This document shows, one piece after another, positions 47,195-59,094 of a stretch of 64,000 bases of DNA. The translations under genes were made by a program, and so were the position numbers. Position 1 is the stretch's first letter, and every line of letters begins with the position of its first letter. Location: assembly GCA_023213395.1 (NCBI GenBank), contig CM041465.1:140313741-140377740 (forward strand). Reading direction: 5' to 3'. Under the pieces are notes generated by a model. The model had not been told where the DNA came from. It saw nothing but the letters and a program-made list of their open reading frames with translations, and made no database searches. This DNA comes from Cycas panzhihuaensis. Taxonomy: Eukaryota; Cycadophyta.

Positions 47195-47955
47195 TTGCTT
47201 GAGGCTACTCCTTCTTATGCTCTTACTCGGTCTCAAGCCGCCAAAGAAGCAACTGGTGCTTCTTCCTCTACTCTTTTTTATCCTCTTTCAGAGAACCCTC
47301 CTCTGGAAATACCTCTCTTCCCCAAGGTCATTCCTATATGCCCGGGTCATTACGATTTTAGAAGGGCACTTACCTAGCCTATCGCGAAGGGTAAGCCTTT
47401 CTCCATCGTGGACGAGCTTCATACCATTGCTGCAGGAATATCCTTGATGGACATTTTAAGGAGTTGTCATGAGCAGTGGACTCTCCTTCTAGAAGCTTTA
47501 GGACCAAATGACGCACCTGTCCACACTTTGGGTGTTACCCAAAGTTGTAAACCTGTTATTTCATTTGATCCAAAGGACCTTCCTCCCGCATGTGAAAGGG
47601 AACGTCAGTGGAACTTCCCATTCACTATTACCATCGATACACCCGATTGTACCCTTCGAAGGACTATTGTTGACAACAGTTCTTCCGTGAATGCCATACC
47701 CTTGCGTGTCATGCAAGAGCTTGGTATTTCTACCTTGGAACTTGTTCCATGGCGATGCCAAGGTTATGATAGTAGCAAGAAGACCCTATTGGGATCTGTC
47801 ACGATTCCGCTCACCTTTGAGGGCAAGACTGTCCTCACTGATATTGTAGTCCTCGACATTGATGTCAACTACAACCTTCTTCTAGGTCGTCCATAGCTCG
47901 ACCAAATGGGAGTCCTGTGTTTGACTCTTTGGGGGAATCTTAAATTCGTCCATGA
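47195..47955 (+). pseudogene. Element B protease
   Basis: The active site is VDNSSSVNA with the Asp at residue 939 (codon 47672); the usual Gly two residues later is Ser. The end motif LLLGRP is followed by a stop replacing Trp (TGG to TAG at 47894). It cleaves the polyprotein into mature parts in active relatives. Confidence 0.85.
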
Positions 47956-48699
47956 TAGACAAATGAGGGTTATTCCCCGCGAACGCCCACTTGCCAAACA
48001 AACTCATCCTATTAATCAAGCAAGCCAAGGTCCCTCTACGCATGCCTCGGCTTGCTCCATTGGTACACCTAATCCGTCTAAAGAAGATCCTGTATCTTCT
48101 TTTTATAGTCTCATGCATTTTGCTCCTATTGGCGTTGGGAGCTATGGGTACCTCGCTTCGTTTAGTGATGACGAGTTGCACAACGAGGACGAGGATTGTC
48201 TCCACCCCGTCTCTTTTCTCTGCACCAGTAGGTCACACCCATCTTATTCTAGATCTCCATATAAAACCCCTTTTGGTGAGGCTAGCCACTCCTACGTGTC
48301 GCATGTCATTGCTCATGTTGACTCACCCATTGTCAGTTCTTCCCCCTCATCACCTCCCGCAGGCGATGGCTTCAAAGAACTACCTTTCACTCCTCTCGAG
48401 GAGCCTCCTTTCGACTCTCTCTTAAAGTCTCGCGAGGAAGTTGGGCAACCCAATGACCATCACAGTCTCGTTGTCTCCACTTCCTCTATCACTTCGTCTA
48501 CTCGAAGTAAGGTCATCCATGGGGTGGATTACTTCGAGGAGGATGAAGCCTTACTCAAGCACCTAGTGGGCTTCGCGCCTAACTTGCCTTCTGGTCACCA
48601 CAGGCTTGGTCACCAGAAGATCCTTGCAATTGGGTCCACACTTGCCGACCCAATCCCGTCTCCTATTCCACCTCCTCCCGTTGACCTTGCCCCTCTCCA

Positions 48700-49640
48700 C
48701 TTCGAGGAGGGTAATGCCATGTGCATGGGGGCAACCCAAGACATAGTCTTGGCTCCTGGCAAGGTCATTAAGGTTGGGATGGAATGTTCTCCTAATGAGA
48801 TAAGGGAGTACTCCCTTTTGTTCCAGGAGTTTCGGGATGTTTTTGCATGGGATTATGCTGACATGAAGGGAATTGACCCTTCCATTGTCACCTATAATCT
48901 CACCACCATCCCTGGAGCCCGCCCCATGCGCCAAAAGCAACGTCCCCTTCACCCAAAGCTCTCAACCACCATCAAGATGGAGGTTGAGAAGCTTTTGGAT
49001 GCTAAGCTCATTACTTCCATTGACTACCCCAAGTTGGTCTCTAATATTGTCCCCGTTGCTAAAAAGAATGGGGCGATTCGTATATATGTTGACTTCCATG
49101 ACATTAATAATGCTTATCCTAAGGACAACTTCCCGCTCTCCTTCATCAATCAAATTATTGATCATACAGCTATATTTGAAGTCATGTCCTTAATGGATAG
49201 CTTCTTTGGCTATAACTAAATCCAGATTTCTCCTAAAGACCGCCATAAGACGACCTTCACTACACCATGGGGTACCTTTGTCTGTAAGGAAATGCCCTTT
49301 GGCCTTAAAAATGTAGGTGCTACTTACCAGAGAGCCATGCATTTCATCTTCCACAACCTCATTAATAACACATTAGAGGTCTTCATGGATGATATGATGG
49401 GCCTCTCTCGTGTCAGGGCCCATCATCCCTCCGACTTGCGGGACATCTTCTCATGATGCCACAAGTATCATGTCAGTCTAAATCTACTCAAGTGTGTATT
49501 TGCTATTACTTAGGGTAAACTCCTTAGGTTTCTTGTGTCCAAACAAGGAATCCAGATTGATCCTGATAAGGTTAGGGTAATCCTTGACATATCGCCTCCT
49601 AGAACCCAACGATAGATTAAGTCATTTCTAGGTAGGCTCA
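48700..49640 (+). pseudogene. Element B reverse transcriptase
   Basis: The RT begins near VIKVGMECSP (48760), includes LFQEFRDVFAWDYADMKGI, and continues through VAKKNGAIRIYVDFHDIN, MPFGLKNVGATYQRAM and FMDDM (first catalytic Asp at residue 1511, codon 49388). Stops at 49217-49219 (Gln in A), 49454-49456 and 49511-49513 break it. Every core block is readable in one frame. Confidence 0.9.
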
Positions 49641-50170
49641 ATTTTCTCAGGCACTTCTTGGCGGATTTCGCCATAAGTGCTAAACCCCTTATGAAACTAT
49701 TGAAGAAGGGAGCTCCTTTTGTTTGGTCTGACAAGACCCAAAAGGCCTTCAAAGGACTCAAGGAAGCCCTTGCTTCCGCTCCTATGCTGGTGCCTCCTCA
49801 CTTCGATAGGCCCTTTGTCCTATACACCTCGGTGATTGACAAGTCCTTGGGCGCTATGTTAGCTCAGGAGGATGACTTAGGAATCGAGAGAGTTATTTAT
49901 TTCATTAATCACACCCTCGTGGCTACTTAACTTAACTATTCTCCTACCGAGAAGGAGTGTCTCTCCTTGGTCCATGTGACCAAGAAGTTCAGACACTACT
50001 TGCTTGGTAATACCACCAAGGTGATCGTCCAATCCGATCCCTTACGATACTTGCTCATCCGTTCAAATTTGACAGGTAGGGATAGCTATTGGGCCATCCT
50101 ACTTCAAGAATTCGACCTTTATATCGTTAACTGGAAATCAAAGAAGGGAATGGTAGTGGCCGAGTAACTC
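49640..50170 (+). pseudogene. Element B proximal RNase H, first catalytic Asp absent
   Basis: FVLYTSVIDKSLGAMLAQED (from 49814) corresponds to the first RNase H motif, with Ser where catalytic Asp is expected. YSPTEKECLSLV and VIVQSDPLRYLL retain the second and third acidic residues. Tat-lineage elements are known to carry a degenerate proximal RNase H and an added archaeal-type one, and this element fits that pattern. Confidence 0.82.
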
Positions 50171-50329
50171 GCAGATGCCCCTATCCCTAACTCCTTTGAT
50201 GCTCTTGTTGACGATTCTCTCCATGATGAGTCCATCTTGATAATTCAGGATATCTCCCCTCATCCACTCATCAACAATGAGTGGTATGGTGATATAGTGC
50301 GGTATCTCACACAACAGCAATACCGCCTT

Positions 50330-51526
50330 GATGCTAGTAGTAAAGTTAGATCTCGCATCCGGACTTCTACCAGGTAATACTTCCTCACGGATGAAGTATT
50401 ATACAAGCAGTCCTTCGATAGGATCCTCCTCCGCTACGTCACTGCCAACGAAGTTGACCAAATACTCAGCGAATACCACCATGGTATTTGTGGGGGCCAC
50501 TTTGGAGGCCAGTCTATGGCTCAGAGGATCCTTCACATGGGTTATTTCTGGCCGTCCCTTTTCAAGGACGCCCATACCTTTGCTCTGAGATGTTGGCAAT
50601 GTTAGGAACATGCCAACATTTCCCATGTGCCTTCCGAGGCCCTTCACCCCATTGTTTCTCCATGGCCTTTCACTTAGTGGGGGCTAGACCTCATCGGGGC
50701 TATTTCTCCACCTTCGTCATTGCAGCACAAGTTTATCTTGAATGCCACGGAATATTTCTCCAAATGGGTGGAGGCCATTCCCTTAATTACTACTCCTAGT
50801 AAAATGATAGCCACATTCGTTTACCAGCACATCATTTACCGTTTTGGGATTCCAGATGTCCTAATCACTGACAATGGAACCCCCTTTTGCAACAAGGAGA
50901 TGGATGAGCTTTGCGAGAAGTTCAAGATTTCTCACAAAACTTCCTCTCCTTACTACCCTCAGGCAAATGGAGAAGTAGAGTCTTTCAATAAGACTCTCGT
51001 CAATATCTTAAAGAAAACCATTGCTCAGTCTCAAAAGGACTGGCACCTTCAGCTGCCCTCTGCTTTGTGGGCTTATCGCACCTCTATCTGTTCCACCATG
51101 GGAATGATCTCGTTCTCCCTGGTCTATGGTATCGAGGCAGTACTCCCACTGGAGGTGGAGATTCCTTCTTTACGAATCTCCCTTCGAGGTCTCATCGATG
51201 AAGAGTTGATCTGTCAGGCTCACCTTCTGGATCTTGAGGCTTTGGACGAGAGACGCTTAGCTGCTTATCAGGCTAACCTAGCATCCAAAGCTCGCTCACA
51301 AAGGACTTACGATAAACATCTTTGTTCCCATCCTTTGTTTCCCGGGGACCACGTCCTCAACCTTGAATATCTTCATGACCATTTGACCAAATTCAAACCT
51401 CGATGGGTTGGCCCTTTTGTCATTATCGAGACTCTTAGTAATGGTGCTTATAGGATCGCCACCCTGGAAGGGCTTGAATTTGAGAAAGTTGTTAATAGAA
51501 AATTCCTTAAGAAGTTTTACTCGTGA
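50330..51526 (+). pseudogene. Element B integrase
   Basis: The zinc-binding domain has YHHGICGGHFGG and a CWQC whose next residue is a stop. The core has Asp 1944 (GLDLIG), Asp 2005 (LITDNG) and Glu 2041 (NGEVESFNK), so exactly 35 residues separate the last two. KFKPRWVGPFVIIE is the GPY/F-like C-terminal segment, and the protein ends KFLKKFYS. The part from 50720 to 51526 is fully open (268 codons). Confidence 0.92.
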
Positions 51527-52149
51527 CCTCACTGTCACTTAGCCATACTCCGAAATGAGCCTAAATTACCATCTTAAGTTATTCCCATTCCTCCCAGCCA
51601 TGGGTGAAATGGCAATTTAGGGTGGCCTCTTCCATTTCTTTTTTGTTTCTCCCATGGAACCCATGTTCCCATATCCTTTTGGGACCTTTTGTCTTCCTAT
51701 TTGGGCATCTCCTAATCAGGACGACACTTTGGAGTATCATTACTCCTCTCTCTCACTTGGTGTTTCCTTCGCACATCCTGCTATGCTCCTCCATGGACGT
51801 GCATATCGCTCTATTTCTAACCTCACACTTCTCTATCACCTCTACTCATAGTGGACGTGTGTACTCCTGTTAGACATATAACCATGCATGGAAGGAAATA
51901 CGTGCGTCATATAACAAAGCATCTATAACATACATAACAAAACATACACGCCATCTGTCGCACATGATATACACACCATCTCATATCAAAATGGGGTACC
52001 AATTACCCCGTATATATATACATCAAAATCATATGTTACATAGTACATATGGGAAACCGGTGTCCTTGTAGGGGGAGTACAATCATATGACTCTATATAT
52101 ATGACCCCCTGGAGGCCCGTGCTTTCCCCTATCAAAATCTAATATATGT
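51527..52149 (+). other. Element B spacer between pol and antisense gene
   Basis: Homologous to 35501-36089 in A, with no frame. It separates convergent coding units. Confidence 0.55.
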
Positions 52150-54531
52150 GTCTTACTCTACTGCTATCCCACTCCTGGGGTACCATCTCCTGGCCTGTGT
52201 GATCCCTCTCCTAGGGACCACATCCCTCCGAGGCTCCTCCTGGGCCTCCACGAGCTCCCTGCCTCGCTCCCCTCATCACATGGACGTCTCAGGGTTGTCA
52301 CTGCCGTGTGGGTGTATGTCCTGCTCCTGCTCGACCTCGATGCCACACAGTCTACCGGTGATCGTGTCGGGCACGGATACGATCTCTCTCACTCTCCACT
52401 CCTCGGAGACGCTCCTCTAGGACCGCTAGTCAGACCATGCTCCCTGTGTCTCCACCTGCTCCTCCCTGAGCCTCTAGAGCCTGTACATACCTCAGCAGTG
52501 TGTCTCACTCGCCCCTAGCCTCATCCAACTCCTGTTGTATCTGTACTCTGAATGCCATGTGCTCTTGAGACTCTGTAGCCCAGATGTCTCTCTCCCTCGC
52601 CAACAGGGCAAACGCTGCCATGTGTGCACCTACCGATCTAGGCGCATCCTCTACCTGGATGGGCGGTTATCCCTCTGCATACACCTAAGGGAACATCTCT
52701 CTCACCATAGCCTCTACCAAAAGCCTGATCTCCGCAGTACCTACAAATCCAACATACCATATATCAATATATATCCAGCTGCATGCCGAAATAAAACTAA
52801 ATCAAACTATCTATCTGGCTACTAAACGACTGAGGGAATGGTTAGGTCTCATCTGGTGTGGCCGCTGACTCCTCTACCCATGCGGTAACCTCTCCTCCTA
52901 GCTCCCCGCCAGCTGCTGGTACCTCCACCTCGGGTACCACCTCTACTTGGGGCTCTCTCCTCACAAGGACTGGCTTAGCTGTCGCCTCTCCTGGATCTCT
53001 TCATGGTCTGTAGCCTACGGGCCCTCGTCACTGATGGGCCTGCCTCTCCTCTGGCAGTCCTGGATGGCCCTGCTGCTCCTCTTGCCATCCCTGATGGACC
53101 TGCCTCTCCCGTAGGTCGTGATAGGCTCGCCCCATCTCCTCCATCATCATCATCATCATCATCATCGCCCAGGAGCGCCCCTGCTCCACACCTTGTCGTC
53201 CTTTGTCCCACCTCCTTTGTCTCTGGATCTGCCACATAATCCATCATGGTGAGGAGGTCCAGTGATGTCACCTCCACTGAGTGCTAGACGTGGGCCTAGT
53301 CCTCCATCCCCCTTAGCCTAGTCTGCCACCTGTGGACCATTAGGGCCCACTTTGCAATGGGGTGTGGTCCTCCCACTGATGCCACTACTCCAAAATGATC
53401 AAAAAAATAGCATTGTAGCAATGTGTTATATGATAACCCTCCTCTACCAATCATCCTGATAGCGTCGACATGCGCGATGAGGTTCGTTCTTGTCGAGGTG
53501 GCCCGATCCATCCTCGTTGGCCTCACGGTGCCTTTGCATCCATCCATCCCCCAGGGATGTCTCTATAGTTCTATTTCTGGGAAACCTTGAACAGAATATA
53601 CAATGTAATAAGCTTCCTCACCCAAGGAATCCTGGACATCACCATCATCTAGAGAGGGACTCCTCTCCTCTCCCATCTGTCTATCCACATGAAAATGATC
53701 TTTGCCTCATGATGTGCTGCCTCATTACTAGGTAGCGCCCCCAGTGTCACCGGCCTCCCAATCGCCGGTACTCCTAAAATCCACTGGATATCCCTCGGCA
53801 TCACTGTCATATCTCCTACCTGGGATACGTGGAAAACATGCCTCCTCCTGTCCTAGTGTGATACGATATCCACTAGCAACCTCTGATCTGATGTGTATTG
53901 AGGTGTCTTCAAGGCCTTGAATAGGTTGCACCTCCACAAGACCCCCTAGTCCTCTCCAGACATCATCTCGATATAGCTCAGCATTGCCATACATATGTTC
54001 TCGTGGTTATCCACAGCGATAACAGCCTGCTAACACCACAAACCAGCCAAGTCAATCCCATGTCAATCCTCTATGTTTCTGGCTGTCTCTCAACTCTCTC
54101 TGCTTGAGATTTAGGGCCTCATGGCCCCCCATCTTCTTTTTCCTGTAGGTCTGCCTTCGTACCGTGCTAAACTTCGTGGTACCGCAAAGTTTAGCTTGGG
54201 TCCCACGGTGATCGAGGCCCCGCGGCAAAGATCACGGCATCGCGATCTTTGCCACAGTACGAACGGAACCCCCCCGAAAGGGGGGGATTTCTGCACCAAA
54301 AATAATAAAAAATCTTTTGTGTGGACCCCCGTGGGGCCCACCAGGACTAGGGCTCCCTAATGCCGAGGTCCCCCCTCTTTCTGGGTCCAATTCAGACTCT
54401 GAGAGGCCTCCATCTGCCTATATGGGGCATGAAAACTACGTAAAAATCAACAAAAATCACTGAATTTTAAACTTTGAAATGGGATAGGTTTCGTGGGATC
54501 CACTCACTGGATCTGGTCTCGCTGTCGCCAT
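52150..54531 (-). pseudogene. Element B antisense gene: plant-mobile-domain-like protein, acidic linker, coiled coil
   Basis: Same layout as 38560-36090 in A. Exon 1 is 54531-54508 (ATG plus 7 codons, MATARPDP), then GTGAGT; the intron is 54507-54027 (481 nt) ending TTAGCAG. Exon 2 continues in phase (AVIAVDNHENIC) with HVFHVSQVGDMTVMPRDI and ILGVPAIGRPVTLGA, interrupted only by two stops. Two further segments (53547-53296, 53277-52975) share one frame; the latter carries eight consecutive Asp residues and a GEAGPSG-type repeat. The second candidate intron's donor is mutated (CAG|ATGAGA) near 52852. The coiled-coil part (RERDIWATESQEH, about 52590) matches A. Inactive through stops. Confidence 0.62.
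53142..53167. repeat. (ATC)n microsatellite coding an Asp run on the minus strand
   Basis: Eight or more ATC units read GAT on the antisense gene strand and give poly-Asp in its linker. A has a mixed Asp/Gly tract at the corresponding place. Confidence 0.85.
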
Positions 54532-55098
54532 CGCGTCCTGCTGATCCCGCTGGCTCCCTCCACACTCTAATCCAACGGTCTAATCTTCCCTTGCATGCCT
54601 CCAAAGTCAGGCGGCACTCCACTGTGTAAGGAAATGGCTCTGGTTTCTCACGAGAGCTGGTGAAAATGAATCTGTTTTCCATTCAATTTCCTTATATAGG
54701 TGGGGGCCCTAACGGGTACTCCCTCTATTTTCGCTCTCGCGATAGCCATTGGGGCCGTCCCATTTCCTTGATCACCTTTGTCTTCTAGTCCTGTCTCCTG
54801 TTGCATCCCTTTAGCGCCCTTTTTGCTCTTTCTTGTGGGTGCATTTATGGCACCTCATGTTTGCACTCTTTCGAAGGGCCCTTCTATCTTGTTTTGCATG
54901 CCACTCCCGTGCATGCCCGAGTTTATACTTGATTGGCTCGTTTCGCCGTCCTGGACTCATTTCCGTAGCCCTTTTCTGCTCTTGGGGTCTCCAGAGGGAA
55001 TGCTGCCCCCATCCGAGGGCACGTTGTGCTTCCCAAGTGGCCTTTGGTAATCTAAGGTGCCATTTTTTCTACCCGCTTTCAGGTAGGGATCAGACTGC
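54532..55098 (+). other. Element B spacer with TATA box (54691-54700)
   Basis: CTTATATAGG gives TATATAAG on the minus strand, 160 bp upstream of the antisense ATG, the same distance as in A. The sense frames 54778-55050 and 54833-55114 are conserved with A but have no recognised domain. Confidence 0.5.
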
Positions 55099-55647
55099 TT
55101 GCTCTCGTCCTTAGGTAGCCTCATTGCTAGGTCCTCCTACCCTTCACAGCCACTTATTGCTTACACTTCGAGTCCCTCTTTTGCTCCATTATCATTTATT
55201 TACTACCAGAACTTTGTATCACCCATGTCCCTCTATATTTTTACTGACGGCAGAAGCCACGGTAACCTTGGACCTTCTATCGCTGCATGGATCCTTCATA
55301 GCCCCTTTGGACATGATTTCCTGCACTCTTGGGTCTTCCTCCCAGAGGCTACCAATAATGAAGCTGAGTACACAGCTATCATTGAAGCCCTCACTGACGC
55401 TCTTTGTTTCTATCACGGACCTATTATTCTGCTTTACGACTCTCAAGTTGTGGTGTCCCATCTCACCCAGGTTTACCAGTTGCGATGCCCTCACTTGAGA
55501 ACCCTCGCTTCTGCCGCTAGATCCCTCCTAGCTCGCTTCTCATCTATTGAAATTCAATACATTCCGCAGGCCCTCAACACTGAGGTGGATAGCCTCTTTT
55601 GCCTTATCCTTGAGCGTCGCCTTCCTCTCCTTGTTGATCGCCCCTAA
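55099..55647 (+). CDS. Element B distal archaeal-type RNase H, open frame
   Basis: This is an uninterrupted 182-codon frame; the more natural start is Met at 55225 (MSLYIFTDG), since residues before it have no RNase H similarity. All four acidic positions are present: Asp 50 (FTDG), Glu 90 (NNEAEY), Asp 114 (YDSQVV) and Asp 164 (NTEVDSL), counted from 55099. The NNEAEY and DSQ context is that of archaeal-type RNase H, which in plants is found in Tat-lineage elements downstream of integrase. It would degrade RNA in RNA/DNA hybrids during reverse transcription. It is one of very few open frames left in B, though with B this decayed, survival may be chance. Confidence 0.82.
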   Translation: MLSSLGSLIARSSYPSQPLIAYTSSPSFAPLSFIYYQNFVSPMSLYIFTDGRSHGNLGPSIAAWILHSPFGHDFLHSWVFLPEATNNEAEYTAIIEALTDALCFYHGPIILLYDSQVVVSHLTQVYQLRCPHLRTLASAARSLLARFSSIEIQYIPQALNTEVDSLFCLILERRLPLLVDRP

Positions 55648-56050
55648 GGCTTGTCTGGTCACTCTGTCACCCAAGCCCTATGTCGTCATACGCTTCACCT
55701 TGCGATCCATTCGCACCTCTAAAACTTAGCCGCTAATGAGGTTAAACTATGGCGACTACCAGTTTTATTTACTCTTCTACTTGATCATGTACATCTCTTT
55801 ACATCTTTCGTGGCGGAGGTAGCCCCCTTGCCCTTTATATTTTCTGGTCGATTCCTGGGTGGCACATAGGCAGCCCCTATGTTGTCTCCACCTCTGCCTT
55901 CATATCCACGCGTTCCACCACGACACTTGCTGGTACCCTTGACCACTGTTATGATCTTGATTTATATATCTATATGCACATGTACTCTTGTGATTGTGTT
56001 GCTAGCATTCGCCATCACACCATACTTCTGAGCGGCGAGGCTCTGCTGCC
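55648..56050 (+). other. Element B 3' untranslated region
   Basis: No frame. It leads into the polypurine tract and matches A at 39727-40034 in part. Confidence 0.6.
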
Positions 56051-56060
56051 AAGGGGGCAG
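56051..56060 (+). other. Polypurine tract of element B
   Basis: AAGGGGGCAG, directly before the 3' LTR. Confidence 0.85.
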
Positions 56061-58784
56061 TGTTTTTCGGCTTCCGAGAATGGATACGGAGCGGTCGACT
56101 CAGGTAAGTGTAGGTGTGCTTCTCACCTTATCATTGTTTTCTTTTGTGAATTGTATATGCTTGCATGATGTGATTTCATAGATGATCTTGTTGTCATCTA
56201 CACCTATCTAGCCTATGACAACTATAGTAGGGGTACATTCCTAGTGAGTGTGGCACCTCGGTGGCCATTTCACTTCCCGCATTCTTCCCTACTCGCCTCA
56301 AGACCCATTTGGCTCATGTCATCCTTGCCCGTACGATGACCCGTCATTGTTTGGTTGACTTGTCATGTCTTTTGAGTCCTATTTTTGCTCTTATGACTCG
56401 TTTATTAGCTTGTCTGCCTCTAGGCAGGTGGCCCTGCCCCCTACCAGCCTCCTTAGTCATTGGTCCATAGCCCAGGCTGGCTGTTTGGGCTAGATTTGGC
56501 CTCTAGTCCTACACTGCCACAAATATCATAGTACCACTGCAAGTATCACAGTACTGCAAAATTTATAGCGGTGCAACTGTCTCAGTTTGTTTTTAAAAAT
56601 CTGCCGTGCCAATTCTTACATTTATTGTGGAACTACCACGTGTCTCGCGACTTGACTCACCGCCAGTTGTGCCCTAATCGCTTGTTTAGGGTTCAGGTTG
56701 GGTATTTAAGTCTTTCCTAATTCATTTTAGGGATCTTTTTGCTTATTTTTGGAAGGATCTTAAGGAAAACGGCCTACTCTCTGCTTTTCCTATTTGCTCC
56801 ACTCATTGTTCCGACTGCTATCATTCTCTAGCACCCAGCTCTCCTTTGGTATAGCTATGACATCTTCTTAGCCCCTTGCACACCTTGGAGAGGGCCTCCT
56901 TGGAGAGATTCCAGCACTTCCTTGTCCGGGCAGCCATCAAGCATCCTCAAGTGCAGGTTTTTCCTTTAGCCATATTAGCAAGGGCTCCATACCTATTGTT
57001 CCACAGTCTTTTGGCAGATTTCTCAGCCTTCTTTCAGCAGTTCTTGACAGAGGAAAAGCCTCCCTTCTTCTCTATAAGTATTTGTTGGTTTAGGGTTTTC
57101 TCTTATCCAATTTATGCCCAGGTTTGCATGTCATTTCTAACTTGTCTTAGCTTACTCTTTGGAGGTTGTTTCTTGTCTTGCTTTGGACTATTTTTTCCCT
57201 GCTGTTAGGGCCTTCTTTCTTGCATTTCCTGCCCAGGACAGCGGCCAAAAGGGGATATACAAGGTTTGGGTTAGAACTGGGTGGATTCCACACCACCTTC
57301 CACATTCCCTAAGAGGCTTTTTGCCCTCCAAACCTTCCCTTTTGCCCCGTGTTGCTCTTGGAAGTGAAACAAGGGTTTGATAGGCTATCTCAAGTTGCTG
57401 AAATTAGCATTGTCACTCATTGTAATGCTGGTTTGAGGGCTCATATCTTGATCTGGGCAACACTCATAAGCCCCAGCTACTTGTCCCTGGCTCAACCTCG
57501 TTCTTGACAACCCGGTTTGCTTCCCATAGCACTCTAGTTTGTTGTAGATCTCTTCGACTTTTTTAGACTCTTGTTGCCTCTATTTCCAGCCTTCTTGCAT
57601 AGCCATACCCTCACTGCCTTGTGGCTTCTTGAGGGAGGATAGGATTGCTCCTTGTAGGAGGTGGGCCACTCTGAGGCTTACCGGCTTACTCTTCATTTAT
57701 TTGGGTCATTTTCTCTACAGTTTATTATTGCAATATTGAATACTAACGCACATGTGTTTAAGTTTATGCTTGTTTCATACATACATGTATTGTTAGGATT
57801 TTCTATTATGTGCTAGCACCCTTTCTCTGGAAAGGGATACTTTCATTTACTTATAGGTACACGGAGGACACAAAGGACCCATTCCTTTTCCTCTCTCACG
57901 GATAAGTGCTTCCGTTTATGTTTTACTTTAGTAATTCATTTGTTGCTAGCATTTTGTCCCTTTTTCCTTTCTTTGCACTCTAGTGTCGTTTCCGAGGAAG
58001 GTAAGGAAGCCCCATGCTTTGGTCTACCGCAACTCTTCTCATTTGCCATGCTTTACGGAGCGATTTTGGATACCTCATGGGAGTGCCGCCGCTTCAACGT
58101 GTCTCCATTCTGGGTACATACTCTCTCTCTACCTCATTTCCTTTTCTTTAAAGGTTTTTGTACGATAGTAATTAGGTCATTTGAAAGAAAAAAGAAAACC
58201 AACCCCATCTTTGATTTATATTCCATTTGCTACACTTCTCGCATTATATCTATTATAGGAAAAGGTCTTAGGAAGTCTCCACTTTCACCTTTTCCCCTGT
58301 CATCTTACAAACTCCCTCCTTGTCTCATTGACTTGTTTTACTTAGTTAGTTTGCTTGCATACATCATAACTCTTCCCCTTTGATTGTTCCCTTTGTCCTT
58401 TCTCAGTTTTCTCTCGCCTAGCCAGAAAACTGAGAAGATCTTATTCGTAGGTCGCTCACTTGCCTGCCCTTTCCTCATTTCCCTCTGCCCTAGGGAAACC
58501 CTTGAAGGGTTCTCTCCTTTCCCTTCCAGCCATCCAAGGGTGGGAGGATCCTTCCCCTAGGTCTACTCAGGTTAATCCTATGCCTCCTCTCTTCTTGTTT
58601 GAAGTAGGGAACCACCTCTAGGTAGCTGGATATCATTTGCAGATCCCAAACTCGCGCTCTGATGCATGGGGTGCCCTATGTGGTATTTTCCTTACTCGTA
58701 GGTCCTCATCCACACTCAATAGTACCATTGACTGCCCTTGTCATCCCTACTCAGTTAAGTAGCTATCCCGTAGATGTGCATCTA
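56061..58784 (+). mobile_element. Element B 3' LTR (2,724 bp), intact
   Basis: It starts TGTTTTTCGG and ends GTGCATCTA, followed by the target duplication GGGGG. It is full-length and shows the sequence that A disrupted in the 5' LTR (TATTTAAG at 56702-56709). It carries a CAG|GTAAGT site at 56101-56109. By eye it differs from the 5' LTR at several percent of positions, nearly all transitions. Confidence 0.93.
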
Positions 58785-58789
58785 GGGGG
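58785..58789. repeat. Target-site duplication of element B, right copy
   Basis: GGGGG, partner of 25524-25528. Confidence 0.7.
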
Positions 58790-59094
58790 TAACTGACCTT
58801 CTATGCTCATGTACCTAGGTATAAAGAGTTTAATTTTCTTACGTATCAATATATATTGAGCCCCTAAACTACCATTTTAAGGTGTATAACTAGACAAAAT
58901 AGTAATTAAGGCCTTCCTCGAGATAGATAAAACTCTAAAATTCTAGTTTAGAAGCCTATCAAGTAAATAATTCATAAAATGATAGCTTGAATTATAGTAT
59001 CAAACACAATAAAACTATTTAGGAGCAAAAATTTTTTGGCCTATAAGAAATAGGTCAAATACCTATTAATCATAAATAATTTCTGGTCATATGT
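58790..59094 (+). other. Upstream part of an interrupted copia element
   Basis: AT-rich, no clear motif. It should be leader or Gag N-terminus of the copia whose Gag becomes recognisable at about 59095. Its continuation to the left is displaced by element B to before 25524. Confidence 0.5.

Larger units (their letters stand above)
44858..51526 (+). pseudogene. Element B gag-pol, one 2,222-codon frame broken only by stop codons
   Basis: From ATG 44858 to the stop at 51524-51526, all Gag, protease, RT, RNase H and integrase motifs lie in a single frame with no frameshift. About twenty in-frame stops interrupt it. Where element A can be compared, most are Gln (CAG/CAA to TAG/TAA) or Trp (TGG to TAG) codons, i.e. 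C-to-T on one strand or the other. This shows that the family encodes Gag and Pol as one fused polyprotein without a programmed frameshift; whether an intron is removed, as in Ogre, cannot be judged. The sub-domains are listed separately. Confidence 0.92.
25529..58784 (+). mobile_element. Element B: giant Tat-like Ty3/gypsy retrotransposon, host of nested element A
   Basis: B measures about 16.8 kb once element A and one copy of A's target duplication are removed. Its order is 5' LTR (split), tRNA-Arg-like primer site, gag-pol in one frame, convergent antisense gene, sense distal RNase H, polypurine tract, 3' LTR. RT before integrase marks Ty3/gypsy. The long LTRs, CX2HX4HX4C Gag knuckle, extra 3' region and second RNase H point to the Tat lineage (Ogre, Retand, Grande relatives). 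It is CpG-poor and broken mostly by stop codons, consistent with long methylation-driven decay. Confidence 0.92.

Noticed and set aside
53142-53167. CRISPR-like or regulatory direct repeats
   Set aside because: It is a simple trinucleotide microsatellite, and the window is plant DNA with no spacer structure anywhere.
25529-58784. Endogenous pararetrovirus
   Set aside because: Integrase, paired LTRs, target duplications and Gag knuckle are all those of Ty3/gypsy elements. I saw no movement-protein or coat-protein motif.
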